This document shows positions 17,733 through 27,157 of a stretch of 64,000 nucleotides of DNA, piece by piece (position 1 is the stretch's first letter; every line of letters starts with the position of its first letter). The translations under genes and the position numbers were made by a program. The DNA is from UBA4421 sp002704225 (GTDB lineage Bacteria > Pseudomonadota > Gammaproteobacteria > Pseudomonadales > Azotimanducaceae): positions 1 through 64,000 of the forward strand of contig CACDWG010000006.1 in the NCBI GenBank assembly GCA_902556425.1, in the 5' to 3' direction. The notes under the pieces were generated by a model. The model searched no databases. It saw only the letters and a program-made list of their open reading frames with translations, and had not been told where the DNA came from.

Positions 17733-19106
17733 CTACTCGGCCCCGCGCATGCGCGCATCCAAGGCATCACGCAGCCCATCGCCCAGCAGATTGAAAGCCA
17801 ATACAGTGATACTGATGAGCATGGCAGGAAACATCAGCTCGTGAGGCCGCGTCAGCATGGACTTGATGCCCTCATTGCACATGGCACCCCAAGAGGGTGT
17901 GGGTGGAGCAACACCCATGCCGATAAACGATAGGAAAGCCTCGGTAAAAATGGCGCTAGGCACTTGGAAGGTAATGGTGACCAATATCACCCCCAGGGTG
18001 TTGGGGAGCATATGCCGGCCCACCACATAAGCCGTCTTGCCGCCGAGTAGACGTGATGCGCTGACGTAGCCTTCTTCGCGGATCTGTAGAATCTGGCCGC
18101 GCACCAACCGTGCTGGCGCAGGCCACAGCAGAATGATCATGGCCACCAACATGGGCCAAATGCCACTTTCACCCGGGCCGATGCCAAAAATGACTTTGAA
18201 CAAGATCATGAAGAGTAAAAAGGGCAGTGCCACCACGAAGTCCGCAAACCGCATCATGGTTTGGTCTGTCGCACCGCCTAAGAAACCCGATACGCTGCCG
18301 TAAATGACACCAAGAAACACAAAGGCCAAGGGTGCAAAAATGCCAATGAAAAGCGACACCTGACCGCCGTACATCAGTCGAGCCAGCATGTCTCGACCCA
18401 AGTAGTCGGTGCCCAGCGGGTGCCAAGCCAGCTTGAGACGCTTTCCCAGTTGCACAGTGTCGTTTGCATCAATCAGGCCGCGTTCCACAGCTTGTGCGAT
18501 GGAAATGACGCGAATGACGTCGACAGCGAGGGTCACAGCGCCCCCGGTCTCTGTGCCGTCCACGCCCAGTGGCACAAGGGTGTAGTAGTAGGTGCCAGGC
18601 TGCAGATCAAGGCGATCCTCAAACCAGGGCTGATCTCGGTCCACTAACGGCAGACCGAGGCTGCCGGTTGTCTCGGGGTCAAACACATTGCGATACAGTC
18701 GGTGGCGCGCGGGACTTGTTCCCGTCCAAGCCAAGCGGACCGCCTGAGTATTGGCTGGCGTGGCCAGCGTAAAGCCCAAGTCGTTGTCAGCTAGGGTGAC
18801 AGATTGTTGTTGAGGGCTCCAAGGCTTGAAAGGTGCGGCGAGGGTGACGGTACGATCAGCGCCGGGACCGATTCCGATCTGATCGAGATCTTGTGCTGAC
18901 GGATCGACCGGCCAGAGGGTCGGGCCAATGCTGACGAAGGCCAGCAGGAACGTGATCAGTCCCAAGGATGCCATGGCTCGAGGATTCTCGCGCAAACGTC
19001 GCCAGGCATCAGCCCAGTAGGACACTGAAGGCCGGCTGATCTGCTGCACGGCTTCGCTGGCTGGCAGGGGCTGAAAGTCGGAGGAACTCAGCTTCAACGA
19101 ACTCAT
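17733..19106 (-). CDS. oppC: OppC-type permease with a large extra periplasmic domain
   Basis: Inner-membrane permease of the peptide importer. TM1 is at residues ~47-65. After it comes an unusual insert of about 140 residues (roughly 80-222) before the usual HPLGTDYLGRDMLARLMYG segment. The insert has a beta-rich fibronectin-III-like look: AVRLAWTGTSP, HRLYRNVFDP, LDLQPGTYYYTLVPLG. The remaining five TM helices and the EAA loop (VSASRLLGGKTAYVVGRHML) are normal. Total 457 residues against ~300 for standard OppC. The ATG at 19106 overlaps the oppB stop (ATGA). Confidence 0.93.
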   Translation of the reverse strand: MSSLKLSSSDFQPLPASEAVQQISRPSVSYWADAWRRLRENPRAMASLGLITFLLAFVSIGPTLWPVDPSAQDLDQIGIGPGADRTVTLAAPFKPWSPQQQSVTLADNDLGFTLATPANTQAVRLAWTGTSPARHRLYRNVFDPETTGSLGLPLVDRDQPWFEDRLDLQPGTYYYTLVPLGVDGTETGGAVTLAVDVIRVISIAQAVERGLIDANDTVQLGKRLKLAWHPLGTDYLGRDMLARLMYGGQVSLFIGIFAPLAFVFLGVIYGSVSGFLGGATDQTMMRFADFVVALPFLLFMILFKVIFGIGPGESGIWPMLVAMIILLWPAPARLVRGQILQIREEGYVSASRLLGGKTAYVVGRHMLPNTLGVILVTITFQVPSAIFTEAFLSFIGMGVAPPTPSWGAMCNEGIKSMLTRPHELMFPAMLISITVLAFNLLGDGLRDALDARMRGAE

Positions 19107-20038
19107 TGGTCTACCCTCACGCGCGGATCGATGAGGCCATAGAACAGATCCACCAAGATCACCATAAACACGAGGAAGGCACCGTAAAACACCGTGGTGC
19201 CCATGATGACTGTGTAGTCCAGCTGCTGAATGGCTTGCACAAAGTAGCGGCCCAGACCGGGTATGGCGAACACGATCTCCACCACGAAGCCGCCGGTGGT
19301 GATGCCCGCAATCGCCGGTCCCAGTACCGTGATCACTGGCAAGATGGCATTGCGTAGCTGATGGCGACTGAAAATCTGCGTCGGCGGTAGGCCCTTGGCC
19401 TTGGCCGTGCGAATGTAGTCTGTGCCGACTACCTCCAGCATGGAGGAGCGCATCAAGCGGGTGAGATAGGCCATGGTGGATAGACCCAATACCAGCGCGG
19501 GCACCAGCATATGCCAGACACTGCCCCAACCACCAATGGGTAAGACCGTAGTGCCTGCAGCCAGATTAAGACCGACCAAGGACCATTGACTGATGGCGGC
19601 GACCACGAAGCTGGGTACCGATATGCCTAAAATCACCGCAAACATGATGACCATATCGGGCCACTGGTTGCGGTACAGGGCGGTTAGGGCGCCCCACAGT
19701 ACACCGCCCAGGCCGGCAAAGACGATGGCCAAGATGCCTAGCGTGGCGGAGATGGGAAAGTGCTCGCGAATGATATCGTTCACCCGGCGGTTTTCTTGGG
19801 TGTAGGAGATGCCGAAATCGCCGCGGGCGATATTGCCCAGATAAATCAAATATTGAGTACCCAACGGCTGGTCCAGCCCATATTTTGCTTCAAGGTTTGC
19901 TCGTATCTGGGGCGTCATGGCTTTGTCGCCTGCCAAGGGGTCGCCCGGCACGGCGTGCATGCCAAAAAAGGTGGCGCTGGCGATAAACCAGATGGTCACC
20001 AGGCCGAGAAGCAAACGCTTGGCAAAGTAGGCCATCAT
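19103..20038 (-). CDS. oppB: OppB-type peptide ABC transporter permease
   Basis: Inner-membrane permease of 311 residues with six predicted TM helices. It starts MAYFAKRLLLGLVTIWFIASATFF and has the DPLAGDKAMTP periplasmic segment, the EAA loop (IRTAKAKGLPPTQIFSRHQL) and the family C-terminus (GLGRYFVQAIQQLDY, then IDPRVRV). Two ATG codons are adjacent at 20038 and 20035; either could be used. It follows oppA by about 30 bases and couples to oppC by a 4-base overlap. Confidence 0.94.
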   Translation of the reverse strand: MMAYFAKRLLLGLVTIWFIASATFFGMHAVPGDPLAGDKAMTPQIRANLEAKYGLDQPLGTQYLIYLGNIARGDFGISYTQENRRVNDIIREHFPISATLGILAIVFAGLGGVLWGALTALYRNQWPDMVIMFAVILGISVPSFVVAAISQWSLVGLNLAAGTTVLPIGGWGSVWHMLVPALVLGLSTMAYLTRLMRSSMLEVVGTDYIRTAKAKGLPPTQIFSRHQLRNAILPVITVLGPAIAGITTGGFVVEIVFAIPGLGRYFVQAIQQLDYTVIMGTTVFYGAFLVFMVILVDLFYGLIDPRVRVDQ

Positions 20039-20070
20039 GACAACACGTCCTGAATGTCTATTGGCATGAC

Positions 20071-21762
20071 TTACTCACCACTGGTGTCAATGTAAGCGCG
20101 GCTGACGTCCGGGTCTGGGCCGATGACGCGGCGTTTCAGCTGTTTGACCCTGGGGTCCACCACATAGGTAACCCCACGCTCATACAGCGGCAACACGACG
20201 GCCTGATCGATCAGATGTTGTTGGATATTGCCGAAGGCCTGCATGCGCACGGCGGGCTCCAGCCGGCTTTGGGCGATGTTGATCAGGGCATCCAGTTCCG
20301 GGCTGTTGTACTGACCGCGATTGTTTTTATTCCACGACGCGAACAGGTCACCAAAGGTCAGCGGGTCGTTGTAATCGGGTCCCCAGCCGGCCAGAACGAT
20401 GTCGAACTCACCGGAGGTCATTTTCGCCAGCCGCTGCTTGAAAATCTGCTTGTCGATTTTTGCGTTAATACCTAGCTTGGTTTTGAGCGTTTGCTGTACC
20501 CACTCAGACTGCACGCTGGAAATCGGATTGTCGCCTGTGAGTAGCACGAGGGTAGGGGGTTCGCTGAGGCCCAGCTCTTGTAGGGCTTTTTGCAGGTGCT
20601 GTTTCGCCAGGGATGCGTCGGGGGTGATTTTTTCTGGCGGGTATTCTTGGCGCAGCAGTTTTTCTTCGCCCATCAGCCAGCCAGGGAACAACGACACCCC
20701 GGGTTCGTAGCCCGGCAGTTTGGTGACTTTGTAGACCATCTCGTCCATATCCAAGGCCAGCTGTAAGGCGCGACGCAGATTGACGTTGTCGGTGACCCGG
20801 CCTTGCCGATGATTGAATTCAAGAAAAAAGACCGTGCCGTCTCGATGCTGGCGAATCTGCCAGCCCATGCGCATGGCCTCGATCAGGTTTTCCGCCTGTA
20901 ATCCCGTGATTGCGATTTTGTCGTCTTTGAAAAAATTTAGGGAAGCGGTGGCGTCCGACGTAATGTAAGGCACATGAATGGCATCCAGATGAATCTCATC
21001 TTGATTCCAGAAGTGCGGATTGCGTTTAAAGGTCATGCTGGAGCCGTGTACCCACTGGCTGATCTGAAATGGGCCGTTGTACAGCAGTTGATCCGCGTCT
21101 GCCCCAAAGCGACCGTTGGTGGCGTTATAAAAGTCTTCTCGGATGGGCAAAAAGGTCGGGAAGACCAGTGTTTTGTCGAAGAAAGGCACGGGTCGCGCGA
21201 GATCGATCACCAACGTATACGGGTTTGGGGCGCTGACCCCAAGCGCACTGGCGGGTAGCGTGCCTTGATTGATGGCCTCGGCATTTTGGATAGCAAAGAG
21301 TAGAAAGGCGTACTGGGAACCGGTTTCGGGTTTCAGCGCGGTTTGCCAAGCAAAGATAAAGTCTGCTGCCGTCACCGGCTGGCCGTCGCTCCATTTGGCG
21401 TTTTCGCGCAGCCAGAATGTGGCCTGTGTGGGCGTGACTTCCCAGCGCTCAGCAACAGCGCCTTCAAGTCGGTCATCCAGACCCATGCGCACCAAGCCTT
21501 CCATCACATGTCCCAGCACCATGCCCGAGATCGCGTCGGTGGCTCGACTGCTGTTCAGTTGGGGAGGTTCCTCACGAATGATGATGGAAATGCTGTTAGC
21601 GTCTTCGTCCACCGCAGAGACATCGCCGTTACTGCCGCTGAGAGCGCTGCCCGCGTAGTGCAGTGCCAGCATTAATATCGCGACACCGGTAAAGGCGAGC
21701 AGGAAAAATTGCGCCAATTGGCGATTGGGGGACATTCGCTTAGTCAAAGTGGTCCATCGCAT
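20071..21762 (-). CDS. oppA: OppA-type peptide-binding protein
   Basis: Family 5 extracellular solute-binding protein (563 residues) that delivers peptides to the Opp permease. The N-terminus is a positively charged stretch followed by one long hydrophobic segment (FFLLAFTGVAILMLALHYA) with no lipobox, so the protein is either cleaved or membrane-anchored. Family segments are DGQPVTAADFIFAWQTAL, LARPVPFFDKTL and LVLLTGDNP. The ATG at 21762 is a choice; alternatives exist at 21792 and 21735. It is the first gene of the minus-strand oppABCDF operon. Confidence 0.92.
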   Translation of the reverse strand: MRWTTLTKRMSPNRQLAQFFLLAFTGVAILMLALHYAGSALSGSNGDVSAVDEDANSISIIIREEPPQLNSSRATDAISGMVLGHVMEGLVRMGLDDRLEGAVAERWEVTPTQATFWLRENAKWSDGQPVTAADFIFAWQTALKPETGSQYAFLLFAIQNAEAINQGTLPASALGVSAPNPYTLVIDLARPVPFFDKTLVFPTFLPIREDFYNATNGRFGADADQLLYNGPFQISQWVHGSSMTFKRNPHFWNQDEIHLDAIHVPYITSDATASLNFFKDDKIAITGLQAENLIEAMRMGWQIRQHRDGTVFFLEFNHRQGRVTDNVNLRRALQLALDMDEMVYKVTKLPGYEPGVSLFPGWLMGEEKLLRQEYPPEKITPDASLAKQHLQKALQELGLSEPPTLVLLTGDNPISSVQSEWVQQTLKTKLGINAKIDKQIFKQRLAKMTSGEFDIVLAGWGPDYNDPLTFGDLFASWNKNNRGQYNSPELDALINIAQSRLEPAVRMQAFGNIQQHLIDQAVVLPLYERGVTYVVDPRVKQLKRRVIGPDPDVSRAYIDTSGE

Positions 21763-21820
21763 GGAGACGCTCTGATTTTGGCGGAAAAGCAAGACCTTTC
21801 CAATACGGCTGGAGCTCAGA

Positions 21821-23317
21821 TTAGCCGGTTTGTCTCAATAAATTGCTGACCACCCGCTCCAAATGCATCAGCGAATTACATTCTTCCACCTGATGCGAGT
21901 AGGCCCCGTACTTGCGCATCTCGGAATCGCCCGTGTTCCAAGCCAGTTTGGCCTCCGGGTTCAGCCAGATAATACGCTTGGAGCGGTCATACAGCTCTTT
22001 CAGTACCTCGGCATGCGCTTCACCGTGGTTGTTCCGCGCGTCGCCCAAAATAATGATCGTGGTGCGGTTGTCGACGTCGTCCAAGCAGAGTTTTTTGAAA
22101 TCCAACAGTGCCTGACCGTAGTCGGTGGAGCCGCCGCTGTAGTCGTGCAGGGTTTTCGCTATGGCGTCTTCGAGCTTGTTGCGATTGAACAGTTCGGTGA
22201 CCTCGGCAAGATCGGAGGAAAACGCAAAGCTACGCACCTTGGGCATGACTTCGTCCATGCTGTACAAAAACATCAGCATGAAACGCGCATAGTTGGCGAC
22301 AGAGCCGGAAACATCGCAGATGGCGAAAACTTTAGGCCGATCGACTTTTACCGACTTCCAATACAGATCAAATATTGCGCCGTCGTAGGACATGTTGTTG
22401 CGCAAGGTCTTGGGTACGTTGAGTTGGCCGCGTTTGAAGATTTTTCGGCGTCTGCTGTGCAGGGTGCTCAGCTTTTTCGCCATTTTGTACACCATCTCCT
22501 GAATCAGGCGGAAGTTGCGGTGTTCGATGTTTGATAACTTGACGGAACGCAGCATCTCTTCACGCAGGCGCTTGCCCGACACATCGGCATTGAGCATGAA
22601 CTGTTGCTCAACGTAATCCCGAACTTGTTCGCGCAAAAAATCACGTCGCTGCTTGAGCTGTTGGCCCAAGCGGCGTGCAGGCACCCGAGAGTCTGTGCGC
22701 AGATCGCTGATTTCCCGGTTTAGGTCCGCCAGCCCCATATGATCCATGATGCGTCGCGCATACAGACCTTTTTGGGTGAAAATTTGGATCTCCCGGACAT
22801 TGGTCGCCTCGCCGGCCTCCGCCATGGATTGCGCAAGCTCTACCCGGGAATTCGCCATCAGCAATTTGCCTAATGGCGAGTGTGCGTCGGTTACCTCCCC
22901 CGGCCCCAGATCTGCCTCTTCTTCCTCTTCGTACAGATTGTTCTTCTTGGCCTTGGATTTGGACTTTTTCTTGCTGCGATTCTGAGCTTGAGGGTCACCG
23001 CCAGCGCCGCCGCCTTCGCCATCACCGCCTTCGCCGCTTTCTTCACCCTCTTGCTCGCCGCTGTCTTCGCTGTTGTTGGTGGACTCGCCACGCACATCTT
23101 GAAAGCGGAAGAATTGATCGAAGCAGGTGTCGAAGGTGACTTTCTCGTCTGCGGTTTTCGGCAGCACCATGGACAGGGAGCGCTTCAAGTGCGCCTTGTC
23201 GCTGTAGCCCACCAACTCAACCGCACTGATGGCATCGAGTGTTTCGGCGGTCGAAACGCGCACGTCGGCGTTGCGTAGTGCGCGAATGAAGTTGCTTATG
23301 GTGCGATCCATGCCCAT
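21821..23317 (-). CDS. VWA-domain protein (CoxE-like), partner of MoxR ATPase
   Basis: 498-residue protein with a C-terminal von Willebrand A/CoxE-like domain: MIDAS DVSGSVANY near residue 310, and IIILGDARNNHGE as the second metal-site strand. Residues ~80-145 form a low-complexity linker rich in Glu/Gly then Lys/Ser. The gene starts 9 bases after the MoxR-type ATPase stop, the standard arrangement of AAA+/VWA pairs that remodel or insert metal into client proteins. No client is recognisable next door. Two ATG codons (23317 and 23311) are possible starts. Confidence 0.87.
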   Translation of the reverse strand: MGMDRTISNFIRALRNADVRVSTAETLDAISAVELVGYSDKAHLKRSLSMVLPKTADEKVTFDTCFDQFFRFQDVRGESTNNSEDSGEQEGEESGEGGDGEGGGAGGDPQAQNRSKKKSKSKAKKNNLYEEEEEADLGPGEVTDAHSPLGKLLMANSRVELAQSMAEAGEATNVREIQIFTQKGLYARRIMDHMGLADLNREISDLRTDSRVPARRLGQQLKQRRDFLREQVRDYVEQQFMLNADVSGKRLREEMLRSVKLSNIEHRNFRLIQEMVYKMAKKLSTLHSRRRKIFKRGQLNVPKTLRNNMSYDGAIFDLYWKSVKVDRPKVFAICDVSGSVANYARFMLMFLYSMDEVMPKVRSFAFSSDLAEVTELFNRNKLEDAIAKTLHDYSGGSTDYGQALLDFKKLCLDDVDNRTTIIILGDARNNHGEAHAEVLKELYDRSKRIIWLNPEAKLAWNTGDSEMRKYGAYSHQVEECNSLMHLERVVSNLLRQTG

Positions 23318-23326
23318 GTGGAAAAC

Positions 23327-24265
23327 CTAGTTGGAAACCTTGGCGGTCAGCGCGGGTACTTCGCTTTTGACGTTATCGATGTCTTCCTGAAACTTCAGAA
23401 TCACATTTAATGTGTCCTTGACCATCTGAGGATCGAGTGCTTCTGCATGCAGCAGTACCAAGGTGCGCGCCCAGTCGATGGTCTCTGAAATCGCCGGCAT
23501 CTTCTTCAGGTCGAGGTTGCGCAGTTCGTGGATAAAAGCCACCAACTGCTTTTGCAGCGCTGGGGGAATTTCAGGGACCCGGGCACCAATGATGCGCTGT
23601 TCGATCTCGACGTCCGGGAACGGAATGTACAAATGCAGACATCGGCGCTTCAGCGCGTCAGAGATTTCTCGCGTGTTGTTCGAGGTTAGGAATACCAGAG
23701 GGGGTTCCGATGCTGCCTTGATGGTGCCAATTTCTGGAATGGACAGTTGGAAGTCGGAAAGGATTTCCAGCAGCAGTGATTCAAATTCGTGATCGGCTTT
23801 GTCGATTTCGTCGATCAGCAAAATACAGCCGTCCTCTTCTTTCAGCGCCTTCATCAACGGACGAGGTTCTAAGAACTCCTCGGAGAAAAAGATGTCGCCA
23901 AAGTTGTGCAGCGCCTGTACGGACTCACGGAAGCCCTTGGCGTCGCCAAGCACTTCATTGAGGGCTTCTTTCAGAACCTGGGTATAGAGCAGCTGCTTGC
24001 CATACTTCCATTCATAGATGGCCTTGGATTCGTCCAGCCCCTCGTAGCACTGCAAACGAATCAGTGGCAGCGCAAACATTTCCGCCGCGGTCTTCGCCAG
24101 CTCGGTTTTGCCAACGCCGGGCGGTCCCTCAATCAAAATGGGCTTGCGTAGCTGGTAGGCAAGAAACACAGCGGTAGCGATTTCATCGCTGCAGATATAA
24201 CGGTGTTCCTCAAACGATGTTTGTAGCGACGCTACAGATCCCGCCAGTTTTTCAATATCCCCCAT
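23327..24265 (-). CDS. MoxR-family AAA+ ATPase
   Basis: 312-residue MoxR-group AAA+ ATPase. Walker A is EGPPGVGKTE (~residues 46-55), Walker B CILLIDEIDKAD, and the sensor-1 strand LVFLTSNNTREISD follows. The start is the ATG at 24265, preceded by AAGGAT at good spacing; the frame is open to 24298 without family sequence. It is paired with the VWA gene downstream. It is clearly distinct from CobS at 11.2 kb, so the window encodes two separate AAA+/VWA pairs. Confidence 0.9.
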   Translation of the reverse strand: MGDIEKLAGSVASLQTSFEEHRYICSDEIATAVFLAYQLRKPILIEGPPGVGKTELAKTAAEMFALPLIRLQCYEGLDESKAIYEWKYGKQLLYTQVLKEALNEVLGDAKGFRESVQALHNFGDIFFSEEFLEPRPLMKALKEEDGCILLIDEIDKADHEFESLLLEILSDFQLSIPEIGTIKAASEPPLVFLTSNNTREISDALKRRCLHLYIPFPDVEIEQRIIGARVPEIPPALQKQLVAFIHELRNLDLKKMPAISETIDWARTLVLLHAEALDPQMVKDTLNVILKFQEDIDNVKSEVPALTAKVSN

Positions 24266-24473
24266 GATGATCCTTAATTTGGTGAAAGTTGCTATCACGC
24301 CTCGGTGGTCCGACTGAACCCGTTACACCGACTGGACGGTCGGCGGATAAAAAAGATCCACGTACACTTTTGCGCAAAGCCCCGGATTATCCATTCGCAG
24401 CCCCCCTTTGTATACCAAAGCGAGACTTGCGCGGAAATCCACAGCGTGTTTAAGCGCGGATGGGGCGGTTCAG

Positions 24474-24983
24474 TCAGCGAGCTTTTATCAGGGTGAGCAG
24501 CTGGTCCAGAGCGTCTTCCATCGACTGGGTGCCGACATCCAGTGTTGCGTTGGCATACTGCTCATACAGCGGTACTCGCTCGGCTTCGACCTCGTTTAGG
24601 CCCTGACCGGGTGGTGCTGCGATCCCGCGTGCGTTCATGTCGCCAATACGTTGATCCAAAACCGATAGCGGGCAACGCAGGTACACGATATGCCCCATGA
24701 GCGCTAAGTGTCGCATGGCCGTCTCGCCGTAGATTGCGCTGCCGCCGGTGGCGATCACCGTTTGCTGCACACTCAGGTCGGCGATGGTCTTCGACTCCAA
24801 TTGACGCAGCGCCTGATGACCGTGTTTGTGTAAGTACTCGGCCAAGGTGAGGCTTGCCCGGCGCTGAATGAGCAAGTCGGTGTCGAGGAAATCGTAGGCC
24901 AAGGCTTTTGCCAGCAGCACGCCCAGCGTGCTTTTGCCAGCACCCGGCATACCAATCAGGACGATGTTGGATCGCGGCTCCAA
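24474..24983 (-). CDS. Shikimate-kinase-family P-loop kinase
   Basis: 169-residue small-molecule kinase. Walker A is GMPGAGKST (residues 11-19), DTD follows at ~34-36, and there are an R-x2-E pair (RQLES) and ATGGSAIY, where the usual GGG of shikimate kinase is GGS. The lid carries ARGIAAPPGQ instead of the RPLL-type lid of AroK. It could be a shikimate kinase variant or a related kinase with another substrate; a housekeeping aroK would normally sit beside aroB, which is not here. It is the last of three closely packed genes (symporter, 63-aa protein, kinase). Confidence 0.75.
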   Translation of the reverse strand: MEPRSNIVLIGMPGAGKSTLGVLLAKALAYDFLDTDLLIQRRASLTLAEYLHKHGHQALRQLESKTIADLSVQQTVIATGGSAIYGETAMRHLALMGHIVYLRCPLSVLDQRIGDMNARGIAAPPGQGLNEVEAERVPLYEQYANATLDVGTQSMEDALDQLLTLIKAR

Positions 24984-24992
24984 GGCCAGTCA

Positions 24993-25184
24993 CTAACGGA
25001 AGAAGGTGTAGAGGGCGATTTGGAAAAGAATCAAACCCGTAGCCCACCAACGCAGATCACGCCAAGTTTCCCCTGCGTATTCCTCGGGAACGACAGCAGA
25101 CTTTGGAATACTCCATACCCCAACGCCTAAGGCCAGAAATAGGCCGATGGAAATGTAGTTCGCCCAAATAACCGGTAGTTCCAT
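24993..25184 (-). CDS. 63-residue two-TM membrane protein next to a sodium:solute symporter
   Basis: Small hydrophobic protein with two likely TM helices: residues ~9-26 (YISIGLFLALGVGVW) and ~46-61 (WWATGLILFQIALYTFF). Between them is a charged loop (PEEYAGETWRDLR). It starts 11 bases after the symporter stop and ends 9 bases before the kinase gene. Small two-TM subunits encoded next to SSS transporters are known in other cases (for example YhdT with PanF), so a partner role is a reasonable inference. No named family recognised. Confidence 0.7.
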   Translation of the reverse strand: MELPVIWANYISIGLFLALGVGVWSIPKSAVVPEEYAGETWRDLRWWATGLILFQIALYTFFR

Positions 25185-25195
25185 GTCAATTTCTC

Positions 25196-26677
25196 CTAGA
25201 TAGCGGACGGTTTATTGGCGTTGCTGTTCGCCCAGGGTGAATAGGTCAGGTTACGCAGGTGGTCGTCGCTGTGGGGTTTCGTAAACCCACTGATAATCCA
25301 CAGGGCCGGCACCGCATAACAAAAGGTAAAGAAGGCAACGTAGAGCATATTCAACTCGACGACCCAAGACAAAATGCCTGCCAGCAAGACCCCGCTGACC
25401 AGTGTAATGATGCCCGCTGTGCCGGTGGCTCGTTTGGTCATCGCGCCTAGCAGCAGCAGTGCCAGCATCGGGCCTTGAAACAACGACAGCAGGGACTGCA
25501 AGAAATTGAAGATGCCGCCCAGATTGCCGATGTAGGGAGCGATGCACATGGCACTGAGCAGCAAGGCCAAGGTCAGTAGGCGGCCAATTCTTAGGTCCGA
25601 TTCGGGATTATGGTTTTTCATCAGCACATGGCGAATGTCCCGGGTAATGATCAGCGCGGTGGAGTTGATGCTGGAGTCGATAGACGACTGCAGGGCCGCG
25701 ATAATGGCAACGAACATCAGGCCAGAAACCCCGACGGGCAGAACATTCTTGATGACCCACGGCAAGGCCATATCTGGGTATTCAATTTCCGCCATCATGA
25801 CCAGTGCCAGCAGGCCGGGAAAGACAATGAGTACGGGTACGAAGGTTTTGGCGACGGCGGCAAACATCATGCCGGCGCTGGCGTCCCATTGGGTCTTCGC
25901 GCCAAGGGTACGCTGCAAAATCGCTTGGCCACCCACCCAGTAAGCGGGCGAGAGCACCAGTCCCAATCCCAAGATGACCCCATGCCAGGGGTAGCTTTCG
26001 TGGTCCGACGGTAAATACGCTTGCAGGTGCGTGGGGTTTTCGGCGGTGAGCTTGGCGACAAAACTTGCGCTTCCGCCCGCATCACTGATCCCGATGCCCA
26101 CGATGATGAGCCCACAGAGGAACATGATGCAGACTTGAATGCTGTCAGTGATTGCCACTGCGCCCAAGCCCCCAGCCACACTGTACAAGCCGACAACGGT
26201 GCCGGAGACCAAAATGCCCAGCCAAATAGGCCAGCCAATAAACGTTTGCAGAGTGATCGCCAGCGCCCACATGGCCACGCCCATGGCGAATACAGAGACC
26301 GTCACAACGATGCTGGCAGCAACCACTCGCACTGCCTGATTGTAGCGAAGCCCCAAATACTCGGGAATGGAGTACACCCCGGCGCGCCAGTAAAGGGGGA
26401 TGAAGATTAAGGCCGCGATGATCATTGCGGGAATCGCGCCGATCCATTCAAAGTTCGCTTGGGCAATACCAATGCTGTAGGCATTGCCAGAGGCACCAAT
26501 GTACCCATTGGTATCGACGTTGGTGCCAATAATCGACAGACCGATCACCCACCAAGTCAGAGAGCGACCGGCGAGAAAAAAATCTTTGGCGGTTTTTATG
26601 CGTTGGGCGAACCGGATGCCCACGAAGGTGATGAGCGCCACATAGGCGACAACGACGGCTAGATCGATCGGATGCAA
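25196..26677 (-). CDS. Sodium:solute symporter (SSS/SGLT family)
   Basis: 493-residue inner-membrane transporter with about 13 hydrophobic segments. The N-terminus has the SSS-type segments FFLAGRSLTWW and IGTNVDTNGYIGASG and the YSIPEYLGLRY signature. Further SSS features are TDSIQVCIMF and SSIDSSINSTA, the latter around the sodium site. The solute is unknown; SGLT-type members move sugars, but others move amino or carboxylic acids. The ATG at 26677 is used. It begins the three-gene unit with the 63-residue protein and the kinase. Confidence 0.9.
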   Translation of the reverse strand: MHPIDLAVVVAYVALITFVGIRFAQRIKTAKDFFLAGRSLTWWVIGLSIIGTNVDTNGYIGASGNAYSIGIAQANFEWIGAIPAMIIAALIFIPLYWRAGVYSIPEYLGLRYNQAVRVVAASIVVTVSVFAMGVAMWALAITLQTFIGWPIWLGILVSGTVVGLYSVAGGLGAVAITDSIQVCIMFLCGLIIVGIGISDAGGSASFVAKLTAENPTHLQAYLPSDHESYPWHGVILGLGLVLSPAYWVGGQAILQRTLGAKTQWDASAGMMFAAVAKTFVPVLIVFPGLLALVMMAEIEYPDMALPWVIKNVLPVGVSGLMFVAIIAALQSSIDSSINSTALIITRDIRHVLMKNHNPESDLRIGRLLTLALLLSAMCIAPYIGNLGGIFNFLQSLLSLFQGPMLALLLLGAMTKRATGTAGIITLVSGVLLAGILSWVVELNMLYVAFFTFCYAVPALWIISGFTKPHSDDHLRNLTYSPWANSNANKPSAI

Positions 26678-27157
26678 GTTTTCCTCCCCAAGAATGTCAC
26701 AAAGCCAATGACGACCTTATCTGATATGACGCGGGCTCTTCAGCCAGCGCTCGGCAGGGTAACGCGGAAGCTATCGATAGTGAAAGTCTTCCAAGGTTTG
26801 AGCGCTTGTTTTGTCGGAATGCGCTCCCGTTGTTTTCGCCACGGTACGAGGGACCGGTCGCTTGCGCGACTCTGCCATAGGGATTGCGTGCTTAATCCCA
26901 GATCAATAAAAAGTCATGCGTAAGGCGCAAAAAAACGAGATCATGCTGCGCCTGTTTGCCTAACCGACTGCTACCTTGGGGTTTGCGTTTTGTTGTGATT
27001 CAGGCGCCGGCAAGAACACAATGCTCGATGCCCAGTGTGGTTCAGTCTGGCTGAACGGGTGTGGATGTGGAAACATTAGGTAACCACCTACGAGTAGATA
27101 TTAGGGAAAATGACGCGGAGAAGTGAGCCTGACATGAATAGTCTGCGGCTGGTCTAG
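26678..27157. other. 480-base intergenic region
   Basis: Divergent region between the symporter and the glycosyltransferase. I find no convincing gene: an open frame of 83 codons at 26672-26923 (+) has no ribosome site and an Arg/Cys-rich, unstructured composition. It holds the perfect palindrome CTATCGATAG (26771-26780) and a small inverted repeat GTTCAG/CTGAAC (27040-27056). Promoters for both flanking genes must lie here, but I cannot place them. Confidence 0.6.

Noticed and set aside
21863..22534. Plus-strand open frame of 223 codons opposite the VWA gene
   Set aside because: Antisense to a well-supported VWA/CoxE-like gene; no domain or start signal.
26672..26923. 83-codon open frame in the symporter/glycosyltransferase gap
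   Set aside because: No ribosome site, low-quality composition and no family match.
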